Assembly (NCBI GenBank): GCA_947165275.1
Contig: CAMUZQ010000003.1
Span: 1 to 64,000, forward strand
Direction: 5' to 3'
Origin: an uncultured Lachnospiraceae bacterium
GTDB taxonomy: Bacteria > Bacillota > Clostridia > Lachnospirales > Lachnospiraceae
Length of the DNA: 64,000 nt
In this document: positions 45,503-53,623 of the stretch, in pieces
Layout of the letters: each line of letters opens with the position of its first letter
Numbering within the stretch: the first letter of the stretch is position 1
Made by a program: the position numbers and the translations under genes
The notes under the pieces: generated by a model
Told to the model about the DNA's origin: nothing
Seen by the model: only the letters and a program-made list of their open reading frames with translations
Database searches by the model: none

Positions 45503-46017
45503 GCCATTTCCCTTTCTGCTATGCCTATAGCCGTAAAGAACCATACAGCATATCGTTCAGGTGATATCAGCATATCATGCTTCAGCTCATCGAGCTTTAC
45601 ATAGCGAAGTCCGGAGACCTCTTCAGGATCAGCCTTGAAGGGTCCGGAATATTCGCCTGTAAGCACATGATCCACTTCATATTCCGTAAGTCCGTTTGCA
45701 AACTCAGCACGATAAACGAAACTGCCGGCTTCATGCAGGGTCACATTTTCTATCCCGCACTCCTGCTGCAACCGTTTAGCTGCCGCATATGCAACAGTCT
45801 CTCCGACACGGGGATGGGAACAGCAGGTATTCGCCCACAATCCCGCGCTGTGATATTTTCCCGAAGCCCGCTGCTGGATAAGCAGACGGTCCCCGTCAAA
45901 CAGGAATACCGAGAAGGCTCTGTGAAGCAGCCCCTTCCGGTGTATGTCAAGCTTCTCTCCGCATCCTGTCTCCCGGTCATCCAGATCCACCAGTATCAGG
46001 TCTTTATTTTCACTCAT
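45499..46017 (-). CDS. idi: Isopentenyl-diphosphate delta-isomerase, type 1
   Basis: About 172 residues. A Nudix-fold enzyme that interconverts isopentenyl and dimethylallyl diphosphate. HRAFSVFLFDGDRLLIQQRA, the catalytic-Cys region LWANTCCSHPRVGE, the Nudix helix AAAKRLQQECGIE, and EVDHVLTG with its metal-binding Glu are all present. ATG 46017 follows GGGGAGGAG. It overlaps the stop of the HD-GYP fragment on the other strand. Its own promoter lies about 130 bp upstream. Confidence 0.94.
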   Translation of the reverse strand: MSENKDLILVDLDDRETGCGEKLDIHRKGLLHRAFSVFLFDGDRLLIQQRASGKYHSAGLWANTCCSHPRVGETVAYAAAKRLQQECGIENVTLHEAGSFVYRAEFANGLTEYEVDHVLTGEYSGPFKADPEEVSGLRYVKLDELKHDMLISPERYAVWFFTAIGIAEREMA

Positions 46018-46146
46018 CCAACTCCTCCCCAAGTGGTCATGAATATTCGCAGTAAATCAGCTTTATCTGATCCATAACCGGCTTTTTCCGCCTTTCCTCA
46101 GATACCGGATAATGGTCAGAGATACTCTTGGACTGATTTATCGCCT

Positions 46147-46176
46147 ATTATACAATATTGTTATCAACCTTTACAA
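46147..46176 (-). promoter_or_regulatory. Promoter of idi
   Basis: On the minus strand TTGTAA (46176-46171), 18-bp spacer and perfect TATAAT (46152-46147). Confidence 0.6.
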
Positions 46177-46237
46177 ACAGATCTGCACCAGATCAGGTTC
46201 CGAATCATAAAACACATCTACTGCATGAAGAATAGTG

Positions 46238-46453
46238 TTTTCTTTCTGGCAATATCTCTCCTTTTTATGTTATTATGTGAGGCATGCAGAGATATGACCT
46301 CATCTGCCCATGCCATTTCGGACTTGAGGCAGTGCTGAAAAGAGAAATACAGGATCTGGGATATGAGATCTCCCGGACGGAGGACGGACGCGTAGTCTTT
46401 CACGGAGATGCAGATGCCGTTGTGATGGCGAATATACATCTGCGCACGGCGGA
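46238..46453. repeat. Parent copy of a 0.2-kb inverted duplication
   Basis: This segment, the promoter and first 57 codons of the RNA methyltransferase gene, recurs in reverse orientation at 49757-49968, with about a dozen differences by eye including small gaps. Confidence 0.9.
46268..46276 (+). promoter_or_regulatory. Extended -10 promoter at the methyltransferase start
   Basis: TGTTATTAT (TGn plus TATTAT, 46271-46276) stands seven bases before the ATG at 46284, so transcription should start at or next to the start codon. GAGG lies only one base from the ATG, too close to act as a normal ribosome site. Confidence 0.4.
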
Positions 46454-47444
46454 AAGAGTGCTGATAGACTGCGCCGAGTTTGATGCAAGGACATTTGATG
46501 AGCTTTTTGAAAATGTGAAGGCAGTCAGATGGGAGGACTTCATCCCGAAAGACGGCAGATTCTGGGTAAAAAAAGCATCATCGGTAAACTCAAAGCTTTT
46601 TTCACCGAGAGACATCCAGTCCATAATTAAAAAAGCAATGGTCGATCATCTGTCGGAAGTATACGGTATATCTCATTTTGAGGAAGACGGATCGGATTAT
46701 CCCCTCAGAGTATTTATAAACAAGGATCATGTAACCCTGGGGCTGGATACCACGGGAGACTCTCTGCATAAAAGGGGCTACAGGCCTGATGCAGGCGAAG
46801 CGCCTATAGCGGAGAATCTTGCAGCGGCATTGATCATGCTCACTCCATGGAGGGAGGACAGACATCTTATAGATCCCTTCTGCGGCTCCGGCACCTTTCC
46901 CATAGAAGCAGCCATGATAGCAAGAAATATAGCTCCGGGTTTGGACAGGAGCTTTACTGCCGAGGCATGGAACAACCTTATAGACAGGAAGCTGTGGTAT
47001 GAAGCGGCAGACGAGGCCAGATCCGTGATAAGGACTGAGGTTAAAAGCGACATACAGGGCTTTGATATAGATCCTAAGGTGGTTGCCTTAGCCAGAGAGA
47101 ACGCAAAGAGAGCAGGAGTAATGGATACGATCCATTTCCAGGAGAGAGCTGTGGCAGAGCTTTCACATCACGGGAAATACGGATTTGTCATTACCAACCC
47201 GCCCTATGGTGAGAGGATCGAGACCATAAAGACCCTTCCGCCGATATACAGTGAATTGGGTGAAGCAATGAAGCGGCTTGATACCTGGTCGTTTTATGTG
47301 ATAACCTCTTATGATCGCGCGGAGCGGGATATAGGCAGGAAATCTGCAAAAAACCGAAAGATATATAACGGGATGATACAGACGAGATATCTGATGTTTC
47401 CCGGCCCCAGGCCCCCTGTACGCAGGATGCGGGATAACACGTAA
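46284..47444 (+). CDS. THUMP-domain class I SAM-dependent RNA methyltransferase (RlmL/YpsC-like)
   Basis: A 386-residue protein. A ferredoxin-like and THUMP RNA-binding N-terminus (LICPCHFGLEAVLKREI, about 5-160) is followed by a Rossmann methyltransferase of the UPF0020 type. That has LIDPFCGSGTFPIEAA (SAM motif I), GFDIDP and the catalytic FVITNPPYGER. It should methylate the exocyclic N2 of a guanine in 23S rRNA, as RlmL does. It is the length of the stand-alone Gram-positive form, without the RlmK half. The 5' end is duplicated in inverted, broken form 3.3 kb away. It is followed by the amidase gene, 2 bp away. Confidence 0.92.
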   Translation: MQRYDLICPCHFGLEAVLKREIQDLGYEISRTEDGRVVFHGDADAVVMANIHLRTAERVLIDCAEFDARTFDELFENVKAVRWEDFIPKDGRFWVKKASSVNSKLFSPRDIQSIIKKAMVDHLSEVYGISHFEEDGSDYPLRVFINKDHVTLGLDTTGDSLHKRGYRPDAGEAPIAENLAAALIMLTPWREDRHLIDPFCGSGTFPIEAAMIARNIAPGLDRSFTAEAWNNLIDRKLWYEAADEARSVIRTEVKSDIQGFDIDPKVVALARENAKRAGVMDTIHFQERAVAELSHHGKYGFVITNPPYGERIETIKTLPPIYSELGEAMKRLDTWSFYVITSYDRAERDIGRKSAKNRKIYNGMIQTRYLMFPGPRPPVRRMRDNT

Positions 47445-47446
47445 AG

Positions 47447-48481
47447 ATGATGATGAAAAAACATGAATTACTCATAATCACTATAATTGCGGCTCTCATC
47501 AGCATGCCGGTCATGCTTTTTTTCTTTTTCCATAATAATGCATTTGCAGGCAATATGCAGCTTGAGGATGCTGTTGCCGATGAGGAGGGACAGGCATTGG
47601 AAATGTCCCTTGCCATAGAAAGCAATATGCAGGTGGTGGAGGGGATAGATGACGGAACAGAGCCGAGCCTTGTCATACCCCTTGAATACAACACGGAGAT
47701 CGATAAGATAAATGTCGAGGAGGATAAGGCATCCTCTTTTATAAGCATAGCCATCCCTACAAGAGAGAATGATTACTATTATAAGAATGAACTGACGGGC
47801 TCTGAAAAAGGGATAAAAGACATTTCATATGATTATTCCGAGGGATATGCGAAGTTTGATATAAATTTGAAGGGCTTCTATATCCCGGTTCTGCATATGA
47901 CTCCCAAAACGCTTTATTTAGAGCTGAACACTCCGTATGAGCTGTATGGCCACACCTATATAATTGATGCGGCCCATGGCGGAGATGATAATGGAGACAG
48001 TGCATACGGGGTTCAGGAGAAGGATATTGTTCTGGGGATCGCAAAGTCAATAGAAGGCTCTGCAGCTTCAGACGGTGTCGGTGGTATTTATTATACAAGA
48101 ACCCGGGACGAAAATGTATCGGAGGAGAGCAGAGAGAAGCTTATAGAACTCTTAAAGCCGGATCTGACTATTTCCCTGCATACGAATGCGGACGGAGATA
48201 CGCGGATCACACACGGCGTGGGCGCGGTTGTAAACAATCCCGAAGATGTTTCTGAAGTAAAGAAGCTTATAGGTGTGATAGCTTCCGAGACCGGTCAGCA
48301 GGATCTGGGGGTCAGGATCCTTACATCGGAGGAGGATCCCGGTGCACACAGGATAAGTCTTTATACCGGGTATATCACAAATAAGGCCGAAGCGGTCAAA
48401 ATGGGGACAGAGGAATATGCTTCCAAGGTCGGAAGTATCATCTATGCATGGCTGATGCATGAGGAGGATCTGAATAAATGA
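47447..48481 (+). CDS. N-acetylmuramoyl-L-alanine amidase family (Amidase_3) exported protein
   Basis: A 344-residue protein. A signal or anchor helix (about 8-30) is followed by about 130 residues with no named domain. A C-terminal Amidase_3 domain starts near 165: IIDAAHGGDDNGD (zinc His), KDIVLGIA with the preceding Glu ligand, and SLHTNAD (zinc His). Active enzymes have a catalytic Glu in a VExGFxSN motif. Here the corresponding segment is ISLYTGYITNKAEA with Tyr at that place. Either the activity is lost or this belongs to the group with altered residues. Head of a four-gene overlap chain with rdgB (4-bp overlap). Confidence 0.82.
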   Translation: MMMKKHELLIITIIAALISMPVMLFFFFHNNAFAGNMQLEDAVADEEGQALEMSLAIESNMQVVEGIDDGTEPSLVIPLEYNTEIDKINVEEDKASSFISIAIPTRENDYYYKNELTGSEKGIKDISYDYSEGYAKFDINLKGFYIPVLHMTPKTLYLELNTPYELYGHTYIIDAAHGGDDNGDSAYGVQEKDIVLGIAKSIEGSAASDGVGGIYYTRTRDENVSEESREKLIELLKPDLTISLHTNADGDTRITHGVGAVVNNPEDVSEVKKLIGVIASETGQQDLGVRILTSEEDPGAHRISLYTGYITNKAEAVKMGTEEYASKVGSIIYAWLMHEEDLNK

Positions 48482-49086
48482 AGATCATATTCGCAACGGG
48501 AAATAAAAACAAGCTTCAGGAAATCTGCAGCATCATGGAAGGAACAGGGTATGATATCATAACCGCGTCAGAAGCCGGAATAGATGCCGATCCCGAAGAA
48601 AACGGGGAAAGCTTTGAGGAGAATGCGCTGATAAAGGCAAGAGCAGTATATGAGCTTTCCGACAAAAGCTCTGTTGTAATGTCTGATGATTCGGGACTTT
48701 GTATAGATGCGCTTGGAGGAGAGAAGGGGCTTCTCGGGATACATTCCGCCAGGTTTATGGGACATGATACATCCTATGATGAAAAGAACAGGGAGATACT
48801 GAAACGCCTCGGGGATACGCCGGATGAGGAAAGGACTGCGAGATTTGTATGCTCGGCAGCGGCCATACTTCCCTCGGGAAGAGAGATAGTTGTGAGAGAA
48901 ACCATGGAGGGTGTTATCTCGCATGAGATAGCCGGGGCAAACGGTTTCGGTTATGACCCCATCTTTTACCTGCCGGAATTTGGCAGGACCTCTGCGGAGA
49001 TATCTCCTGAAGCGAAAAATCTGATCTCGCACAGGGGAAAGGCTTTGAGACATATGAGAGCGGTACTTGAAGAGGCCGTAAGATGA
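48478..49086 (+). CDS. rdgB: XTP/dITP pyrophosphatase (RdgB/HAM1)
   Basis: A 202-residue house-cleaning enzyme that hydrolyses non-canonical purine triphosphates (ITP, XTP). FATGNKNKLQEI at the start, ENGESFEENALIKARAVYE, SDDSGLCIDALGG and the closing GANGFGYDPIFYLPE and SHRGKAL are all family hallmarks. It overlaps both neighbours by 4 bp (ATGA), so translation is coupled. Confidence 0.97.
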   Translation: MKIIFATGNKNKLQEICSIMEGTGYDIITASEAGIDADPEENGESFEENALIKARAVYELSDKSSVVMSDDSGLCIDALGGEKGLLGIHSARFMGHDTSYDEKNREILKRLGDTPDEERTARFVCSAAAILPSGREIVVRETMEGVISHEIAGANGFGYDPIFYLPEFGRTSAEISPEAKNLISHRGKALRHMRAVLEEAVR

Positions 49087-49565
49087 AGGTTCTTATAGTC
49101 AGTGATACACATGGCAGACATGAAAGAATCCTGCAGGTTCTTCGCAGGGAGGAGCCTGTGGATATGCTCATACATTGCGGTGATACCGAGGGCGGTGAGG
49201 ACTGGATCAGACAGCACACAAGGTGCTTTTCTGTGCCGATCGTAAAGGGAAATAACGATTTTTTCAGCAATCTGCCACCGGAGCTTGAGCTTGATATTGA
49301 GGGATATCATGTATTTATGACTCATGGGCACAACTATGGAGTTTCCATGGGGATCGAGAGGATCGTGGAGGAAGCACAGTCACGAAAGGCGGATATAGTT
49401 ATGTTCGGACATACGCACCGTCCCCTGACAGAAAAGATCGACGGACTATGGGTCATAAATCCCGGTTCTCTTTCCTACCCGAGGCAGGAAGGTCATGACC
49501 CTACTTACATCGTGATGCATATAACTGAGGAAAAAGAGCCGGAATTTACTTTATACAGGCTGTGA
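49083..49565 (+). CDS. YfcE/MJ0936 family metallophosphodiesterase
   Basis: A 160-residue metal-dependent phosphodiesterase. SDTHG (7-11), HCGDTEGGE, VKGNNDF, MTHGHNYG and MFGHTHRP form the metal-binding set of calcineurin-like phosphoesterases. It is usually encoded next to rdgB in Firmicutes, as here, and sometimes fused to it. The physiological substrate is not established. Last gene of the unit. Confidence 0.94.
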   Translation: MKVLIVSDTHGRHERILQVLRREEPVDMLIHCGDTEGGEDWIRQHTRCFSVPIVKGNNDFFSNLPPELELDIEGYHVFMTHGHNYGVSMGIERIVEEAQSRKADIVMFGHTHRPLTEKIDGLWVINPGSLSYPRQEGHDPTYIVMHITEEKEPEFTLYRL

Positions 49566-49628
49566 TCTCATGTCCGGCTCGGATTTGACACATATATTGA
49601 TCCTGTAATAGAATATAAAAGCTTTTTA

Positions 49629-49703
49629 CGAGGTGTGGCTCAGTTTGGCTAGAGCACCTGCTTTGGGAGCAGGGGGCCGCAGGTTCGAATCCTGTCACCT
49701 CGA
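49629..49703 (+). tRNA. tRNA-Pro (anticodon TGG)
   Basis: The acceptor stem CGAGGTG pairs with CACCTCG. The anticodon arm CTGCTTTGGGAGCAG shows TGG, and the T arm GCAGGTTCGAATCCTGT is standard. The discriminator is A and the CCA end is not encoded. Confidence 0.96.
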
Positions 49704-49756
49704 TTAAGAAAATTTCAGTAAAATCAAGGCTTATCTTGTTTTAGCATCCTGCTGTG

Positions 49757-49968
49757 TCCGCCGTGCGCAGATGTATATTCGCCATCACAACGGCATCTGC
49801 ATCTCCGTGAAGACCATGCGCCCTTCCTCCGTCCGGGAGATCTCATATCACAGATCCTGTATTTCTCTTTTCAGCACTGCCTCAAGTCCGAAATGGCATG
49901 GTAAGATGAGGTCATATTTCTGCATGCCTCACATAATAACATGAGGAGGGATATTGCCAGAAAGAAAA
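49757..49968 (-). pseudogene. Inverted, decayed copy of the methyltransferase 5' end
   Basis: The reverse complement matches 46238-46453 nearly base for base, including the extended -10 box and the ATG. The copied frame reads MQKYDLI, then FGLEAVLKREIQDL and then a TGA stop where the parent has GGA. A one-base deletion follows later. It stops where the parent reads ...CACGGCGGA. It therefore encodes at most a peptide of about 29 residues. Confidence 0.9.
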
Positions 49969-49995
49969 TAAAACCCGGGGATCGCTCCCCGGGTT
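49960..49995 (-). terminator. Terminator of the cellobiose transporter operon
   Basis: A perfect 9-bp stem, AACCCGGGG (49972-49980) with CCCCGGGTT (49987-49995), is followed on the minus strand by TTTATTTTCTTT. It lies 15 bp past the permease stop. Confidence 0.85.
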
Positions 49996-50009
49996 GATGA
50001 TATCCTATG

Positions 50010-50867
50010 TCAGCCCTTGACTGCTCCGACTGCAACTCCGCCGACAATATGCTTGGAAAGGATAAGATAGACTATGATGACCGGAAAGATCGAAAAGGCG
50101 ATCATCATATAAACCTGTCCCATATCAAACTTCAGGAAGTCCGCCGATCTCAGCTGGGCTATCAGAATGGGAAGAGTCTTTTTCTTATCTGTTGTCAGTA
50201 CCAGAGCCGGTGTGAAGTAATTATTCCAGCTTGCCACGAAGGCGAATATAGCCTGTACGGCTATAGCCGGCTTCATCAGGGGGAGCACTATGCTGTTGAA
50301 GGTCCTGAATTCTCCCGAGCCGTCGATACGCGCTGCCTCAAGCAGAGCCATCGGAAGTGCTGATTCCATATACTGCTTCATATAAAAGAAGGTGGCAGGC
50401 GCGGCGATGGCCGGTATTATAAGCGGAACAAAGGTGTCCATAAGCTTCATCCTGCCCATCAGGTTGATGAAGCCGAGTGCCACTACCTGTGTAGGTATCA
50501 TCATTACGGCCAGTATAAAAGTAAACATGGCGTTTTTGATCTTGAATTCATATGCATGTATCGCATAGGCTGTCATGGTAGAAAAATATGTAGACAATAC
50601 CGCGGCGCTTATGGCAATGATAAGTGAATTCCTCATTCCGCTCAGTACGGGCTGTGTGCTGCCCATAAGGCTCTTCCAGTTAGCCAGGGCATATCCGCCG
50701 GGTATAAGGGTGAAGCCCCGTGTAAGATCCGAATGGCTCCTGGTGGCATTTATGAAAAGAACATAAAACCAAAACAGACAAAGGACCGTTACAAAGATCA
50801 GTACTATATATGCTATGATGCGCCTCGTTGTGACGCTGCTTCCTCTTTTTAATCTTCTGCTATCCAT
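50010..50867 (-). CDS. Carbohydrate ABC transporter permease (MalG/CUT1 type)
   Basis: A 285-residue inner permease with six membrane helices and the cytoplasmic EAA loop EAARIDGSGEFRTFNSIVLP, which contacts the ATPase. Typical CUT1 sequence (NSLIIAISAAVLSTYFSTMTAYA). With the preceding permease and the lipoprotein it should import an oligosaccharide, probably cellobiose or cellodextrins given the adjacent GH94 enzyme. No ATPase gene is present here; such systems usually share an MsmX/MsmK-type ATPase encoded elsewhere. A terminator follows. Confidence 0.93.
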   Translation of the reverse strand: MDSRRLKRGSSVTTRRIIAYIVLIFVTVLCLFWFYVLFINATRSHSDLTRGFTLIPGGYALANWKSLMGSTQPVLSGMRNSLIIAISAAVLSTYFSTMTAYAIHAYEFKIKNAMFTFILAVMMIPTQVVALGFINLMGRMKLMDTFVPLIIPAIAAPATFFYMKQYMESALPMALLEAARIDGSGEFRTFNSIVLPLMKPAIAVQAIFAFVASWNNYFTPALVLTTDKKKTLPILIAQLRSADFLKFDMGQVYMMIAFSIFPVIIVYLILSKHIVGGVAVGAVKG

Positions 50868-50935
50868 AGTAATCTCCTCTATAATGCGTAGTTATATATC
50901 TGACTTTCTCTGTCGGCTGTGCCGGATCTTCCGCA

Positions 50936-51859
50936 TCAGTCGTTCTGGTTTGAGGTGAATTTGTAAACCGCGAAGCTCAATATACCCGTTACAATGAGCA
51001 GTATCACCGATAAAGCCCCTGACATTCCGTAATTCTTATTGAAAAGATGTTTGTTCAGGAACATGATGAGCGTCATGGTCGTCCTGTCGGGAGCACCCTC
51101 TCCGGCTGTCAGGATCTGCGGCACATCGAACATCTGCAGTCCGCCTATAAGTGAGGTTATGAGCACAAATACAAATATGGGTCTTAAGAGCGGCATCGTT
51201 ATCCGCCAGAAGATCTGGTTTGAGGTAGCCCCGTCAACCTCTGCTGCTTCGAAAAGAGAAGTATCTATTCCCATCATGCCGGCAAGCAGCAGGATAGTCG
51301 TATTGCCGAACCACATCAGGAAATTCATGAAGCCTACCAGCATTCTCGCGCTGCCGGTATTGGACATGAATTTATACGGCTCGGAAATGAGTCCTGCCTG
51401 CATGAGCATGGAGTTTATCGGCCCCGAATCAGCAAACAGTGTGAAGAACAGCATCGCAAATGCAGCTGCCATGATCAGGTTGGGAAGATAGATCACCGTT
51501 TTGAAAAATCTCTGTCCCTTTATCCTGAGAGAAGGATCCGAGAACCAGGCTGCAAGCAGCAGTGATACGATGATCTGCGGGATGAAGCCCAGGATCCACA
51601 TTACAAACGTATTTTCCGTATATTTCCAGATGTCCGCATTGGAGAGCAGAGTGGCATAGTTCTCCATCCCGATGAAATTAGGTCCTATCTGCTTAAGGCC
51701 CGAGCGGTAATTCTCGAAAAAGCTGTAATAGATCGTTGAAACAAAGGGTATCAGCTGGAATACAGCGTACACGATCATAAAGGGAAGCAGAAATATATAG
51801 CCCCATTTATTATACTTTACTACATTGGAGCTTCCGCTCTTTTTCTTTCCCCCGTCCAT
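50936..51859 (-). CDS. Carbohydrate ABC transporter permease (MalF/CUT1 type)
   Basis: A 307-residue permease with six membrane helices. Start: GYIFLLPFMIVYAVFQLIPF. EAA loop: EAAEVDGATSNQIFWRITMPLL. It pairs with the next permease. It lies downstream of the binding-protein gene, across a 202-bp gap with strong RNA hairpins, so it is probably expressed at a lower level than that gene. Confidence 0.93.
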   Translation of the reverse strand: MDGGKKKSGSSNVVKYNKWGYIFLLPFMIVYAVFQLIPFVSTIYYSFFENYRSGLKQIGPNFIGMENYATLLSNADIWKYTENTFVMWILGFIPQIIVSLLLAAWFSDPSLRIKGQRFFKTVIYLPNLIMAAAFAMLFFTLFADSGPINSMLMQAGLISEPYKFMSNTGSARMLVGFMNFLMWFGNTTILLLAGMMGIDTSLFEAAEVDGATSNQIFWRITMPLLRPIFVFVLITSLIGGLQMFDVPQILTAGEGAPDRTTMTLIMFLNKHLFNKNYGMSGALSVILLIVTGILSFAVYKFTSNQND

Positions 51860-51927
51860 ATTAAAACCTCCTATGATGATTTATGTCTGATATCCGGATG
51901 ACTCCGGCCGGATGCAGTTTTGTTCAT

Positions 51928-52021
51928 GTTCAGAGTCCACAGCAAACCTTTGTCCGCAAACATCCATTGTCAACTCTGAACTTTTTTATAAAGGGAGCCC
52001 GCCCGCATCCGGGCAGGCCCC
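51928..52021 (-). terminator. Hairpins between binding-protein and permease genes (attenuator-like)
   Basis: A GC-rich stem at 51993-52021 (GGG-GCC-GCCCG with CGGGC-GGC-CCC and small bulges) is followed on the minus strand by TTTATAAAAAAG. A second 9-bp perfect stem, GTTCAGAGT (51928-51936) with ACTCTGAAC (51973-51981), lies beyond it. Likely mRNA stabiliser or partial terminator, giving more binding protein than permease. Confidence 0.6.
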
Positions 52022-52062
52022 TGATAAGCATAAAGTGTTACAGCTGATGGAAATACCTTGAT

Positions 52063-53556
52063 TCAGAATGAAAGCTCAGGATATTTCTCCTTAACTGCCG
52101 TCTGGAAGTTTGCTACTGCCTTATCGTAGTCTACCTTGCCTTCGAAGTAATCCTTCATTGCAGCCTGGAAGGACTCGTTGCAGCCCTGATCATAATCTGA
52201 GATCTTGCTCATATCAACCTTCTCAGCACCGTCAGCCAGCTGCTTGTAAGGATTCTGTCCGCCGAGGATCTTGTTTCCGAAGGATGTATCTGCTGCAAGC
52301 TCTCCGAGAAGTGAAGGACTGTTAACGCAGTCGGAATCCTTCTCAACGATCTCCCTGAGAACAGCCTTGTCAGTTGTCATTGTGAGCATGATATCCTTGA
52401 CAAGTGTGGGGTTATCTGTTCCGGTTGCACCGCAGATCCATGTGCCGCCCCAGTAGAATGACTGAGGTCCTACGCAAAGTCCCCAACGTCCTGCATTTGC
52501 CACTGATCCCTCAGTATCGGCTGCCATACAGAAGTTGATAAGCCATGCGGGTCCGAAATAAGCAAATACTTTTCCTTCAGGATAGAAGCCCTTGTTCCAG
52601 TCATCTGACCAGAGATCATAGGTATTTGTCTCTTTTGCATCCACCAGTGCTTTGGAATCCTCAACCCACTTCTCAATATTGGGGTCGATCTGAACTGTAG
52701 TCCCGTCAACCCAGGGCTTGGAAACGTTGTTTGAATATACACGATATGAATCATTTACGGTTGATTCTACGAAATAGCCTGCCTTTTTAAGATCCTCAGC
52801 AGTCTTGTTGAATGTTGCCCAGTCCTTCACCTTCTCCTGTACCTCTTCAGGCTCCTCGGTTCCAAGCACTTCCTTGGCAATATCCCTGTTATAGATAAGA
52901 CCTGCCGAGCATGCCTGCCATGAAAGGCCTCTGAGCTTGCCGTTGGTATCTGTCACGATATCCTGAGTATACTTGTACTGATCTGAGATATCAGCTGCTG
53001 CGATGCCAAGATCATCCATTGACATTGCTACTGCAGGATCTGCATTTACATATTTTAATGCATAATCTGCCTCTACAAGGAAGATATCTACCTTATCATC
53101 TGCTGCAGCGCTCTCATTAGTCGGAAGAATCTCATCAAGATGGTTCTGATAAGCGTTGTCATCGGTAGGAGTGATGATCCACTTTACTGTTACATCACCG
53201 ATCTTTCCGCTGTTAGGATCGCTGGCGTCTGCCTCATATCCGGGATAGTGATCCGTAACCCTGCTCTTGAACTCCTCATTCCAGCACTGGATATTGAGGA
53301 CCTTGCCCTCATCCGATGCAGTTGCCGTATCTGCTGCGCTGTCTGCAGCTGCTGCATCATCCGCAGGAGCTGCCTCATCTGCAGGAGCCGCCTCGTCTGC
53401 AGGAGCTGCCTCATCCGCAGGAGCCGCCTCATCCGCAGGAGCCGCTGCATCTGCTGCTGCAGGTGCTGCTGTATCTGCTGCTGCGCCTCCGCATCCTGCA
53501 AGGAGTGTAGCTGTCATTGCCGCTGTAAGCATAATACTTACGATCTTCTTTTTCAT
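52063..53556 (-). CDS. Extracellular sugar-binding lipoprotein (family 1, CUT1)
   Basis: A 497-residue lipoprotein. The signal peptide ends in LLAGCGG (Cys 22), followed by an Ala/Glu/Asp/Pro-rich linker of about 50 residues built from repeated ADEAAP units. The binding domain then starts LNIQCWNEEFKSRV and has the two-lobe pattern of family 1 oligosaccharide-binding proteins (FAYFGPAWLINF, YWGGTWICGATGTDN). Substrate is inferred as cellobiose/cellodextrin from the divergent GH94 gene. AAGGAGG stands before ATG 53556. It follows the lacI-type gene by 67 bp. Confidence 0.93.
   Translation of the reverse strand: MKKKIVSIMLTAAMTATLLAGCGGAAADTAAPAAADAAAPADEAAPADEAAPADEAAPADEAAPADDAAAADSAADTATASDEGKVLNIQCWNEEFKSRVTDHYPGYEADASDPNSGKIGDVTVKWIITPTDDNAYQNHLDEILPTNESAAADDKVDIFLVEADYALKYVNADPAVAMSMDDLGIAAADISDQYKYTQDIVTDTNGKLRGLSWQACSAGLIYNRDIAKEVLGTEEPEEVQEKVKDWATFNKTAEDLKKAGYFVESTVNDSYRVYSNNVSKPWVDGTTVQIDPNIEKWVEDSKALVDAKETNTYDLWSDDWNKGFYPEGKVFAYFGPAWLINFCMAADTEGSVANAGRWGLCVGPQSFYWGGTWICGATGTDNPTLVKDIMLTMTTDKAVLREIVEKDSDCVNSPSLLGELAADTSFGNKILGGQNPYKQLADGAEKVDMSKISDYDQGCNESFQAAMKDYFEGKVDYDKAVANFQTAVKEKYPELSF
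53357..53446. repeat. Five 18-bp tandem repeats in the lipoprotein linker
   Basis: Five consecutive units of the form TCATCCGCAGGAGCTGCC differ only at silent or near-silent positions. They encode (Asp/Glu-Ala-Ala-Pro-Ala) linker units. Copy number could vary by slippage. Confidence 0.85.
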
Positions 53557-53623
53557 TTTTTCCCTCCTTAAATGAATTAGGTGAATTTATGTATAAGGCT
53601 CTGCCGCCTTTATACCATATTGA

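Noticed and set aside
53357-53446. Tandem repeats as a CRISPR array
   Set aside because: The units are directly adjacent with no spacers and encode a protein linker.
53267-53575. Ala/Gly-rich plus-strand frame opposite the sugar-binding lipoprotein
   Set aside because: It is the antisense reading of the 18-bp repeats and signal peptide; low complexity with no start signals.
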